Part shown: piece after piece, positions 32,761-43,616 of the stretch
Layout of the letters: each line of letters opens with the position of its first letter
How positions within the stretch are numbered: the stretch's first letter is position 1
DNA from: Mesostigma viride
Taxonomy: Eukaryota > Streptophyta > Mesostigmatophyceae > Mesostigmatales > Mesostigmataceae
Direction: 5' to 3'
Assembly: GCA_009746045.1 (NCBI GenBank)
Contig: RPFO01000072.1
Coordinates: forward strand, 5,514,507 to 5,578,506
DNA length: 64,000 nucleotides
The notes under the pieces: generated by a model
Told to the model about the DNA's origin: nothing
The model's database searches: none
The model's input: only the letters and a program-made list of their open reading frames with translations
Position numbers and translations under genes: made by a program

Positions 32761-34332
32761 TCACCCCTGCAGCGGAAGCTGGCTACGTGACCCCTCCAAT
32801 CCTGCATTCCCCTGGCTGAGAAGCTGCAGGGCCTGATCTCGTAGATCCAGGCACTGGGCCTGGGTCGCACCCACACAGACAAACACAACGGCGATCCCCC
32901 GCAGATACAGCAAGGGAAACACGCCACCCGAGGGCATGGAGGCTGAAGACGATGTAGATACCGCAGCCGGCACCGCTGTTTTTACCGCTGGGTTTACTGC
33001 TAGGTTTACCGCTGGGTTTACCGCCGGGTTTACCGCTGGGTTTACCGCTGGGTTTACTGCTGGGTTTACCGCTGGGTTTACTGCTGGGTTTACTGCTGGG
33101 TTTACTGCTGGGTTTACTGCTGGGTTTACTGCTGGGTTATTTTCACATCTGGGTATCAAAGCGATCCCCTTCTCCCGTAAGCACGACCAAAAGGTGGCTA
33201 CATCTACGTCATGCCCCACCAGCTTGTGCTTCAAGCAGTACGACGCGGCAGCCCCCAGGACAAACCTCTCTAAAAATAGCTTATACTGATGGGCGCCGTT
33301 GAAGCGGGCGGTGTTGACATCCGACAGAACCGGCTCGCCCCTCACGCTCAGGAAATCAAACCCGCCGGGACCCTCCGGCTGGATGTGCTCAATCAGCTTC
33401 CTTGTGATTTCTAATGCTTTGTGCCGGTATGGTTCGCTCGAGTGGCACTCGTTCCAGCCGACATACGTCGTCCCAGCCATGATCTGCTCGACTAGATCCG
33501 GCGGCAGCAGCTCCTGGCCCATGTAGTGGACTGCGGGGGACACCGCGCTGCCACCTGGCGCAAGATCCAGATCCAGCTTGACCTCAAGCACGACCTCGCC
33601 GTGGGGAAAAGCATAAGCACGCAGGTCGGCAGGGCTGGAGAGGAATTCGATCCCCAGCCCGGCGCAAGTGCCCAGCGGCTTGATGACAACGTCCGCCACA
33701 CCCAGGGCCGCGTAGGCGTCCAGTAGGTGCTGATTGGTCGAGCACACAAACCCGGGGGCGATGGGGATGGTGGGATCGATGGTCTCTAGCACGCTGGGGA
33801 TCTCTGGCGTCGCCATGTGGCGATGAAGAATGCCCTTGTGGCCGAGTTTTTCCACCCAGTGGGGCGCCTCGCCGCAAATATCGATGGGTCCTGAGGATTG
33901 GAACCGGGTCGCCCATTCGAAGAACTCGGGTGTGCTGCTGTACGGGATGAAGAGGACTTTGCCGTTCCCTGGGGCCGCCCTGATGATGTTCGTTATTGCA
34001 GCTGTCGTGGTGTAATCCATGTCATCCAACAGGCAGAAATTCTGCCCGCTCGTGTAGATGACCTGCCAGGGCTCGATCCCGAAAATAGACATGCAGAACT
34101 TTGCAAACTCGAGGGTAGGGGGGTGGCCTCCCGGGAGCAAGATGTAGTCCCTCATCGGGCGCACCATGTACATGAAGCGGGCTGGAAGGGTGTACTGCCA
34201 CTCGGGGATGGGCTGCCATCCCCTGGGGGCGCTGCACACCCAGATGCATGTGCACGCCTCCCACTTGCGAGGCATTTGCCGCGTTATAACAGGCCACGCC
34301 TGCAGCCTGTTCAACCCCGGACGCGAGTTCAA
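32761..34332 (-). CDS. ATP-grasp ligase-type protein with (NPAV)n insert
   Basis: A 523-residue uninterrupted frame. After a short N-terminus comes a pre-ATP-grasp region (PMRDYILLPGGHPPTLEFA, WQVIYTSGQNFCLLDD). The ATP-grasp fold follows: a substrate/ATP lid segment (FVCSTNQHLLDAYAAL), the Lys-containing strand VVIKPLGTCAGLGIEFL, a long central sheet, and the metal/ATP motif GGFDFLSVRGEPVLSDVNTA with Asp and Asn at the positions used for Mg2+. Such enzymes join a carboxylate to an amine with ATP. The layout most resembles the pre-ATP-grasp/PGM1-type peptide ligases, but the substrate is unknown. A run of about 13 Asn-Pro-Ala-Val repeats separates this core from a C-terminal part (GVFPLLYLRGIAVVFVCVG). 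The ATG at 34,330-34,332 is the first in frame; a further 5' exon is possible. Divergent from the methyltransferase 1.26 kb away. Confidence 0.75.
   Translation of the reverse strand: MNSRPGLNRLQAWPVITRQMPRKWEACTCIWVCSAPRGWQPIPEWQYTLPARFMYMVRPMRDYILLPGGHPPTLEFAKFCMSIFGIEPWQVIYTSGQNFCLLDDMDYTTTAAITNIIRAAPGNGKVLFIPYSSTPEFFEWATRFQSSGPIDICGEAPHWVEKLGHKGILHRHMATPEIPSVLETIDPTIPIAPGFVCSTNQHLLDAYAALGVADVVIKPLGTCAGLGIEFLSSPADLRAYAFPHGEVVLEVKLDLDLAPGGSAVSPAVHYMGQELLPPDLVEQIMAGTTYVGWNECHSSEPYRHKALEITRKLIEHIQPEGPGGFDFLSVRGEPVLSDVNTARFNGAHQYKLFLERFVLGAAASYCLKHKLVGHDVDVATFWSCLREKGIALIPRCENNPAVNPAVNPAVNPAVNPAVNPAVNPAVNPAVNPAVNPAVNPAVNLAVNPAVKTAVPAAVSTSSSASMPSGGVFPLLYLRGIAVVFVCVGATQAQCLDLRDQALQLLSQGNAGLEGSRSQLPLQG
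32990..33150 (-). repeat. 12-bp tandem repeat coding (NPAV)n
   Basis: Plus-strand unit GGGTTTACCGCT/GGGTTTACTGCT repeated about 13 times in frame within the ATP-grasp gene. Synonymous third-position changes (CCG/CTG) between units keep the peptide constant, a hint that it is translated. Confidence 0.9.
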
Positions 34333-35593
34333 CCCTTTTGTGCGTGTATTAAGGGCTTGCTAGTGGGAAAAAATTGGCGAATGTCGCTGCACTCACGTGC
34401 AAACGTCACAGTTTCGTGCAGCAAGGGTGACTAGGCAATCAGGTAAACAGAATGGCGACATCAGGCCCGCCGTTGGTTTTAGAAAAAGTCTGTCCACATG
34501 CGCCCATCCGTCACCCTGCCATGAAACTACAAGACATGGTTAATTTGGCCTGCATTAGATGGCCGCCTTTGGATGATCATAGTTGGATGCCTTTACGCAC
34601 GCTGGCCTATTTCGACTGAATCATGCGCCGGTACACGCGCGCACATTACTGTACATGATCGGCCGCTAATCATAATTAACGCATCCAAACCATGGTGATG
34701 CACAGTCCGCATTTGGGAATGCAGCCGAATGGACACTGACGACGACGGCACCATGCGTCAGAGTCAGACAACGCTGTTAGGATTTAGGTTTGACGCCGGG
34801 ACTTTGCTTATGATGAAAAGCCCCGCAGCGTTACTTGACATGCTGCGAACAATAAAGGATTGCAATAACAATGAAGGCAACATTATTGCTCCCGCTCCAT
34901 ACCCCGTCGGGCATAAATATGGTCTCCAAGGGAACCTCGCGTAAATTCCCACGAAGTCTCACCTGCATCATCGCGCGAGAAATGGAATTTGGCTTCGTGG
35001 CATGGCGCAGTGAAGCAGCTGCCACGCCGCGCCAGCTGGCGGATTTTCGCAATTTCCGCGGGACGGGAGGATGCTGTCATCCGACACCAAACCCGCTTCA
35101 GTTCACGGCAATATGGCGGGATCCACTCACGTGACGATCGCCCCCCCGCTCGCGTCTTGCTCGATTATGGCCGCATACAGTGATAAAACCCTAAACATCC
35201 TCTATTTAATTAACATCATTGTTGCAGAAAAAGACGTTTACCATCGTCCAACGTGCATACCGATTAAAACATAACCAATTTTACCGATCGAAATGCCACT
35301 CACGAGGTCACGCACGCTTACCTGCTTGAAGTTGGGTACGTGCGTTTGCCATCATTCCATCGCTGTTTTCTGGCATTAAATCAAGAAACACCCGATTCCA
35401 GGTATTTTGAAAGTTTAAGGCAACAGGAGGAATTTACACCTCCCAATGCAAGCACGGGGCTCGGATATGACATGATGATCGGTACCCGGCAGGGAACAGG
35501 TTGTCGGCCACGAGGGGTAATGTCCACCCGCCTGATCTGACCTGCAATCCTAGACAAAGGCGATTCGTTTGAGAACTTGCCACTGCGAGTTAG
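34333..35593. other. Divergent intergenic region, likely promoters for both neighbours
   Basis: About 1.26 kb lie between the ATG of the ATP-grasp gene (-) and that of the methyltransferase (+). AT-rich stretches at 35,195-35,235 (CTCTATTTAATTAACATC) are possible core promoter sequence. No coding domain recognised. Confidence 0.4.
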
Positions 35594-36231
35594 ATGGCCG
35601 GTGAGCGGGCTTCCTGGCTGTACGATGACATCCAAGTTGAAAGTGCAGCCTTGAACACAACGGGCGGCCGCGTTTGGGGCGCCGCCAAGCGGCTTTGCCA
35701 GTATTTAGAAGCCACCGCGGACGCGATCGGGATGTCGAAACCAGGTGTTAGAATCCTAGAGCTGGGATCCGGGACAGGCTGGCTGGGCTTGATGCTGGCT
35801 CGGAACTTGCCGCAGGCGGACTTGGTAGCTGTGTCCGAGCAACCCTCGGGCAGAGGGCTGGCATGGCTTCGGCACAACGTGTACGCCAACCAACGGCGGC
35901 TGCCCTCCCGGCTCGACCACGTGCGGGTGGTCGCGTGTGATTGGAGGGATCCCTGCCAGAGTCTCCTCCGAGAGGACGCCCCTGTCGCTGCCGTCCTCTG
36001 CAGGCGTTGCCACGAGGACGCGCAGGGCAGCGGACCGGGGGTGTTTGACCCGAATGTTGTGTTCCTTGACGTTGGTGACGTGCAGCCAGACACAGCCAAC
36101 GGCGTGGGTAGCACTGGCGGCGCTAGCACTGGTTGCTGCTGCTGCCCCACGTCACGGCCACGAGCTGCCTCGACCTCCGCGGACCCTGCTGGCGAAGACC
36201 AATGGGATTTTGTCATCGGCTCCGACCTCGT
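35594..36231 (+). CDS. Methyltransferase exon 1
   Basis: Starts at ATG 35,594 (MAGERASWLYDDIQVES), carries motif I near residues 54-68, and ends in a split Val codon GT|G. The consensus donor GTAAGT supports the junction. Confidence 0.85.
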
Positions 36232-37493
36232 GTAAGTGCGATGCCTGTTTGTGTGAGTGTGATGTCTGCGTGGGGTGACCGTGGTGAGCAGAGAGTGGTG
36301 TGTCGGGTGGCATTGTAGAGTAGATGAAGTGTAGTGCAGACTCCATCATGCGGTCCATCTGTAAACACTTGGCAATGGTGGTTAGTTGTTACTAGTTACT
36401 TAATATTCAGTAGCTAGTCAAGGGTATTTGATGCCGTGATGTCGTCTGGGAGTCGCTTGGATTCTCTGGGGTGACCGGTTTATGGCTTGATGTACAAGAT
36501 CAATGTGATGGGCACTGTAACGGGGACCCGAGGCTTGTAGGTGTATGCCTAGCATCTACCCTTACTATCGTTTTCGATGATGTACGACCCAAACGAGAAC
36601 CATCATCTAGTTGTCCTTTGTTTTGTGCAGAAGGAGTTACTCTGGAACTCGCCGCAACCAGGGAAAGTTTGTAAGGTCTTATTATCCACAGCATGCCTTT
36701 GGCTTATCATATATCCGCACACATGGTGACGGCTGTGACATGGTGGCAACAGAGCTATCACAATGAAAGAAAAGTGTACTCCCTCGCCTCTCTTGGTAAC
36801 CAAGTGAATAAAAAAATACTATAGCACCTACTACCCACCCCCTTTTATTTGCCAGCCCTTTGAGGGTGATAGGGGAAAAAAATCGCATTGTAGCCTACAC
36901 TAGTGCCTTGGTACCCTTGATCCTAATGGAGGCAAATGCTACAGTTTGTTCAGTGGAACCCAATGCTGCCTAGTCCTACCGAGGCACGGCTTCCTAGTCC
37001 GTATGGTTGAGGACATTACAGCTGCACTGACAGGGCGTGTCTGCTCTTCTCTCCTCAACACATCCGTGAATAAGCCTATCGCTAATTCTTTTCCTGTGCA
37101 CCCTCCCTGCATGCTCCCGTTGCCATATTGTTGTGGTCAAATGTATACCTATTCGATGTGATGTAAACAAAATGCATATAAATACATAATACTATGAATA
37201 GGTATGACGATGCAGGAACCAAGATGCTGCCAAAGGTGCTGCTGCACCATGCCCAGAGAGGGTCGTACATCCTTTATGCCCACACGCTTTTCCGTTACGA
37301 GGACCGCGACTATGAATTTTTGGACGCTCTGAGCGCCCTGGGGATGTCGTATACGGAGGTGTGGGAGCCGGGTGCCCCAGCACCTCCGTCACCTCCACCA
37401 AGGTTTGAAGCCCTCTTTCCAGAGATGAGGGTGGCTATTTATTCAATCGCTCTAAAACCACGGCCGGACAATGCACAGGACCAAGTATTATGA
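35594..37493 (+). CDS. METTL21-like (Methyltransf_16) SAM-dependent methyltransferase, 2 exons
   Basis: Exon 1 is 35,594-36,231 (donor CTCGT|GTAAGT) and exon 2 is 37,202-37,493 (acceptor ATGAATAG, stop TGA). Together they make 309 codons plus stop, in frame. The class I SAM-binding fold is clear: GGRVWGAAKRLCQYLE (substrate-side motif), VRILELGSGTGWLGL (motif I), LVAVSEQPSGRGLAWLRHNV (acidic loop and helix), VRVVACDWRD, and the post-IV block WDFVIGSDLV|YDDAGTKML split exactly at the intron. Relatives methylate lysines on proteins such as HSP70, eEF1A or VCP; the target here is unknown. A Gly/Ser/Cys-rich insert precedes the intron (STGGASTGCCCC). It ends RVAIYSIAL, as family members do. Confidence 0.85.
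37202..37493 (+). CDS. Methyltransferase exon 2
   Basis: Completes the Val codon and continues YDDAGTKMLPKVLLHHAQRG, then HTLFRYEDRDYEFLDAL, the C-terminal helices and strands of the Methyltransf_16 fold. The acceptor has a weak pyrimidine tract, but phase and protein continuity are exact. Confidence 0.82.
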
Positions 37494-37589
37494 AAGGTCA
37501 TGATAGGTGTTAGAATGTAGAACTGCAATATCTGGATGCTTTGAAGCTTTCTTGCATGGGGTTGAAAAACAATGTCGGCATCGTTTGCG

Positions 37590-38212
37590 CTCATTTATTG
37601 ATGCCCGTCATCACCGTGCATGCGGTAAGTGGCATGCCTAAGTACAAAGTCCTCCTTGCGGACGGTGTGCAGCATAGCCCACACGGAATATTGACCGCAG
37701 CATGATGGTGACCGCCATCCAGCTTTTTGGCCGGCAGGTCGGCTGTGAGGGTCCATGTCTCGGCCCCGGCCATACGTGAGAACAGGAAGGACCAGGACCT
37801 TAAACAGGTCCTGAACATTTATCTAGCTTGCCCAGGGGCTTGCGCCACAGGGCCCGGTATATATTGGCGTAAAGCGTGCCAGGCCGGCGAGGGAGATACA
37901 GTGGTCCACGTCGGCCTCGCAGCTGGGGAGTGAGCTACCCAGCAGCTTGCCGCGGTCCCGATACTGGACGCGAGAGCCATCAAGAAGGAAGAGGTCGGGT
38001 GGTGGCTGAATGAGCCCAACCGCCAGGGCCTCTGTCTTCTTGCTGACTTCGAGTCCCACCACTCGGGCCTCGATTGCCAGGCAGGCAAGCCATGTCTGCA
38101 CGTGCTCCGTGTCCTCGAAGAGGGTGGTGTCATCTGCATAGATTATTTCCGCTAGCCGAATCTCCGTGTCCACCCCGCTGTGCCAGAACTTGTTGGCGAC
38201 CTTCACCCCTGG
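37590..38212 (-). mobile_element. LINE reverse transcriptase fragment
   Basis: The minus strand reads EIIYADDTTLFEDTEHVQTWL (YADD box; in pieces EIIYADDTTLF and EHVQTWLACL) and, in another frame, MAGAETWTLTADL. This is the same LINE type as at 43,160-47,350. The upstream part stops abruptly at 38,212, where a terminal repeat begins. Confidence 0.8.
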
Positions 38213-38481
38213 TGTCACGTCCGTGATCATTTACATCCGTGCACTCAAGAAGTTACGCGGTTGCCGTAATCGGAATCGTTACCGACGTTTGGTTGGTTCC
38301 GATTCAGTAGGCCGCAGGCTTTGTTCCTTGGGCCGGTGTGGAGCGCCGCGCCGGAAAGGCCTGAATTTCTAGAGTGACAGTCTTAGGTGACCTGACTTAG
38401 GTTCAGGCGCAAGACTTTGGGGCGCAAAGCCTTGGTGGCTTGCGCAATATTCCGGTGCGTGACATTTGGCAGTTATGAATC
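38213..38481 (+). repeat. 269-bp terminal-repeat copy (LTR-like), second copy at 63,365-63,633
   Basis: Begins TGTCACGTCCGTGATC, and has TGCGTGACA at 38,457-38,465, giving a TGTCACG/CGTGACA inverted pair. The two copies are the same length, and I found one difference (ACATCCG versus ACGTCCG). It interrupts LINE sequence on its left. It could be a solo LTR or the 5' terminal repeat of an element whose 3' end is at 63.6 kb. Confidence 0.7.
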
Positions 38482-39438
38482 TTTTGTATTGTCCAGACGG
38501 AATGATGTTCAGTCCATCTGACAAAGCTAGATACGCAGATTGTAGTGTGCGGTGTGCTGGCTCGCACGTGGTTGTCGAACAGACTTGCTCTGCATTTTGC
38601 TGGCAGTCTAACTGCACGTCAGGCGGCTTGCTGGCAAATGCGACAGCGCATGGATGCCGGGATTTTTGGAGGTATTTAGGAGCAGCGCAGCGGCCATGGT
38701 GGTCGTTGTTCGCTCGTTTCTCTCCCTCACAACTAGTTTGTTGTCTTCATGGGGTTAAACTTCTCGAACAGCCCGGAGCAGCCCCCGTGAGTGGTTGCAT
38801 GTCGTTGCCATGACGATGGTTGATAGGATTGACAGCTAGTGGTTTGATCCGGTTGGGATGTTGTTGGCATTGTGGACGAGAAACGTTCTGCTGACCCGGG
38901 AACAGTCCCGGGAAAGGGCCGGTACGTTCGTCGTTGGCCAGTGTGCCAGTAACTGGGACATGAGCGCAGAGTCACACAGTTGATATAGATTATGACGTAA
39001 GTAAACACTGTTGCGCCACAGTGGCGTCATGGTCGGTCTGTGGTGATTTCGATGGGTCTCAAGGATATGTAGTTACTCTTACAGTTGCGGCAGCACAACT
39101 CGGCATTCATTGTAATTTTTCAAATGTTATGGAATGAATGGTTCGGGCATTGCTTTCATCATAAAGCATTATTGCAATCTTCATAATATAATCGGCTGGC
39201 TGCGCTGCCTGTCATGAAGGTGGTGGTGCCGTCAAGGACACAACGGTACGAGCCGCGCCAAAGTCCGACCTCGTAAGCGGTACCCGAAAAGTGGCGCCAA
39301 ATGCAAATTTTGGTGTGCGGGTGCACGACGGTGACCGAATTCCGGGCGACAGGCATGGCGGTCTGGCAGGCGATGTTGAGCGCGTAAAAAGGCATTATCA
39401 AGGCTGAAATTTTTCGCTCATCCTCCTAAGGAGTTATT

Positions 39439-40434
39439 TTGTCCACCAGTATTTTTTTTTCGGCAGAAACTTTGCGGAATCGAACAGCATATTGCGTCAT
39501 TCACAGGTGGGTGCCTGTTTGGTCGCAGATTTTCTCTCGACCCCACCTGACTGCAGCAAAAAAATTTCCCGATGAAGTGCGCCCTAAGATCGAGTTTATG
39601 ATCATAAACGACGCATTTTTTAATTCTAAAGACTTTGACCGAACGACTTTTTTCAATACCGCTGCAATTTTTTTTTCCCGAGCTACCGCATATTTCCGAC
39701 CAATTTCAAGGCTGCGTCAGGCTTGGCAAACCGATAATCCATATATATTCGCGTTTGCCCCAAACGTCATGTTTAATGCAGGCTTTCTTGGCACTAACGA
39801 CGCCCACGGCGTCGGGGTTGTTATTAACCTCCCGACATGCACAACCTGCATGCCAGCAGGTGCATGCCGCAACGAATTTCTGCTGCGGGGTGTGCGAAAC
39901 CGACCTCAAATGCAAGAGAGTCATGGTTATCGACTAGCGGTACGTTCTCATATTCATATCTAGGTGCCAATTTACTCCTTGACGAAGCCCTGGCCTTTCG
40001 CGGATGAATGTTGTACCATTCCCCGTCTTCCGAGTCCCTTTGTGTCATCGTACTCCTATTTTACAGGAAGTGCGCCATTCAGCGAGCGACAGTTTGATGG
40101 CGAGCTGTTTCCTCACACGAGCGATGTGCAGCCTAGTTTAGAGACTAGGGATATCAAGAAGCAATTCTTCACACGGATGTTAGGGAGAGGCCGTGCTGGG
40201 TTGCGTGCAATCTATATTGCCGGCTGGCTGGCCATTGCCGCCGATGACAACATTGATGTCGACGCAGTCAAGGCTATGGATAACAAAGCTGCTGCTTTGT
40301 TATATATGGTTGTGCGTGGTACAAAATATGGGCAGTTTTCTTGCATGGCATGGCTGACCCTTAAGTGGCAAAGAAATGAAAGAATGTTGATGGCAACCCC
40401 AGAGGTATGGGTGGCCTCCTTTAACGGTTGATGG
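39439..40434 (+). CDS. Unassigned open frame with one internal stop
   Basis: Two open stretches in the same frame, 39,439-39,963 and 39,964-40,434, are separated only by a TAG. Together they would make about 330 residues (... DIKKQFFTRMLGRGRAGLRA, AIYIAGWLAIAADDN, CMAWLTLKWQRNERML). No family recognised. It may be a decayed element gene or a chance frame. Low confidence. Confidence 0.25.
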
Positions 40435-42100
40435 CAGCGCGTGCTTTGATGAGTCCATCCAACCCATTGCATACATGCACGCCATTTCTCTTACGCATCC
40501 ACAAAGCATCTACCCTGACGCATGTGTAGGACATGCCTGTACATGAAAACTATTCATCATGGTTTGTGGAGCGGGTGTGATGCCATAAGAGCAGGGAGAG
40601 AGTCAATTGCTGGGCTAGGTCTGCTACCTGTGCTGCGGCCACATGGCGGCTTAGTGCACATGATGCCTTCCATGCCAGCACCCAAGCTGCCTTCATCACC
40701 CACGGTGACACCATGACTGATGAGCCGAGGGCGTCATCATGGACGCCAACGTTCATGCAGTTCAGGCTGTGCGTGCTGGCGAAGGGCACGGGTAAGCCAA
40801 TTACTACGCACGCTGCCACCAACGCCAATGAAGAAACCCAAAACCTGCCCTTCAGATAGGTATGTGCAACTTGGTTTCTCATTTCTTGTGGCCTACCAGC
40901 AACTCCTGATTTTCCTATGATGCATGTTGGCAGAATTTTGGTGACATTACGGCAGTGTGCATGGCCATACATCCACAATGCCAGGGGTGCAAGGGTTCAA
41001 TTGCCAAGAGAACCACAGACACATGCACATGCTCAACGCCTCTTACTCCAAGGCCACTGCCACTCACCCAGAAAGACAGGCACACATACGAACCATTGCT
41101 GAGATGCAAGCCAGACTTCGGGTCCTTACGGCAATGAGAGATGGGATGAGGCACCATCTAGTTTGACAGTTTAGCTGAGGAAGTGCAGTAGTTGGGAGAC
41201 AGTCAAGGATGGCTGGGAGAAGCATGGCACAAGGTACAAGGATGCCTGACAGTTGGCAAGCGTAAGGGCAAGGGCAAGAGCAAGACCACAATGAGAAAAG
41301 GCCATGGAGAGTTGGCCTCATGCAGCATGTGTTAATGTGGACCGTGGTACGCCTGTGGCCAGGCAGCTGACTGATATTGTGCAGTGGTCACTTCATGCTA
41401 GGTATGATAATAGTGGCCAAGTTTATTTAGTTGCTTAGGGCAAACCTTGAGGCAGCAACAGGGGGCGGGGCTTGATTTGTCACTGGCTACTCAATGCCAC
41501 CATGCTCAGTGGCTGAGAAGTTGGACGTCCAACATGGAAGCTGCGTGGCCAGCAAGGCAGGCCCAGGCTGAGAGTCTAGGCAGGAGCATGAGGTATGCAA
41601 GTTGAGGAATGGGGGATGAGGTGTGACAAGGTCAGGCAGGCCTTGTCAAGGGATATACCACTACTTACACTTAGCGACGCCACAACAATGGTGCGCAAAC
41701 GCATCGTCGCCATGCCGCCTGCCGAGTGACTTTCAACCCTCACGGCTGGTACGTGATGATTGCTGCATATCCAGGTTGGGTTTAGGTCTACTTTGCATGC
41801 TGTGGGTGTAGAATAGACCTTCTAGCCCCTGTGACAGCTGCGAGTGGTATTTTCAGCAAGCCCATCAATAGGAATCGCCTCAGCGTGGCCACTTGGGCAT
41901 ATAGCCAGCTGGGTCCAGCCAATGTTTAGATGAACAAAATTTTCTTTGTATGTCACAAAAGTCGTATTACATAATGGATGAAAGGATTTTATAGTTAGCA
42001 AGCCATATAAATGGGAGTTTGCCATATTTCACTTAGGAGGTTTGCTCAATCAGTGAGCGTCTTAGAACCGAAACTGACATGTATTGCATGTATTACTCAA
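40435..42100. other. No supported feature
   Basis: Only short open frames occur without recognisable domains or splice chains. Nothing else was seen. Confidence 0.4.
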
Positions 42101-42105
42101 CCAAA

Positions 42106-42800
42106 TGACACCTGATTGACCTGGATTTTTGTGCATTGTCTCAACTAGCGATTTAAAGCCTGCCTGCAAAGTTCCAACCTCAACTGAGCACACCTATGAA
42201 AACTGCAATGAGTTGCATGTGGTGAAAATGGCGAAAATCGCGCTGTTTTGGTAACATTTGCTTACAAACTGCCATCAAATGACACCTGGTTGACCTGGAT
42301 TTTTGTGCATTGGCTAAAATAGCGATTTCAAGCCTGCCTGCAATTTTCCAGCCTCAATTGTTCACACCTTCTATGAAAACTGCAATGAATTGTGGGGAAA
42401 AAGGCGAAAATCGCGCACTTTTGGTAACATTTGCTGACAAACTGCCATCACATGACACCTGGTTGACCTGGATTTTTGTGCATTGGCTAAACTAGCAATT
42501 TCAAGCCTGCCTGCAATTTTCCAGCCTCAAAAGTTCACAACTTCTATGAAAACTGCAATGAATTGTGGTGAAAAAGGTGAAAAACGTGCGTTTTTGCTAG
42601 CATTTGTCAGCAAAATGTCACCACACGAAGTGTTAAGGACCTGAATTTTTTCACAATGTCTAAAATAATGTTGTTTAGCATGCATGCAGAGATCCAGCCT
42701 CAACTGGGCACATCTTGTATGGAAACTGCAACATTAATTGATGAAAAACGTGAAAAACGCGCGTTTTTGCTAGCATTTGGTGGCAGTTTGTCACTAAATG
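42106..42800 (+). repeat. Diverged tandem repeat of about 175 bp, 4 or more copies
   Basis: TGACACCTG(A/G)TTGACCTGGAT starts units at 42,106, 42,280 and 42,453. More diverged units follow near 42,620 and 42,790. Shared phrases are GAAAACTGCAATGA and GGCGAAAATCGCGC. Satellite-like, non-coding. Confidence 0.8.
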
Positions 42801-43616
42801 GGGTCAGATGACCATGGGACCTGGTGCACAGTTGGTAGTCATGAGCACCAGTCTCCTTGCAAGCAGCCAGGCCAGGAGCTCTTTATTTGCATATTATACG
42901 GGATTTGTTTATTATAAAACCTGAAATTTTGCTAAAAATAGATTTGCCAAAAATAGACCAACCGAGGTCAGAAAAATCTGGAAAGTTCAATTCCTTCTAG
43001 TGGTGTCCCAAACATGCTGCCTGCACATATCTAGCATGTTTGGACTTAATCTGTTCCACGTAGGGCTTATAAGGTAGGTTTTTGGCACTTTCATACCGTT
43101 GTGGATCACACCTATCATTTCCACTTAATTTAAACGAGCGAACAACCCTTGGCGGGTTAATTAATTAATTAATAGACACGTGACTGCGTCACGTAAGCAT
43201 AAGTCCTCAGTGGGAGGGGAACATGGGATGGAATGGATGGTATAAGCTATCTAGGTCCTAGTTACAGGGGTGTGGGCACCGCGGCCCGAATCGCTATGAA
43301 TGCCATACTTGGTCACACGCGGAGCCCCCACAGGCTTGGGGGTGGTCTCCTTCATCACTACTTGCCATCTATCCTTGCGCACCATCTGCCTCCATATTAC
43401 AGACAAACCAGGAGGCTGCCCGGGGGTGAGCCCGTCACGTCTAGCTAGTGTAGCACATGTCCATGCCGAGTCTATCACGAAAAGTCCACGGGTGGCGGCC
43501 CTGCCGCGCGCGGCCGGGGGCACGCCAGGTGAGGACATATCGCCCAGGCTGGGCGGGCTTGGTGCCAGCTAGTCTATCTGATGTATCTACCTGATCTGTG
43601 CGGGCCAGATGCCCGG

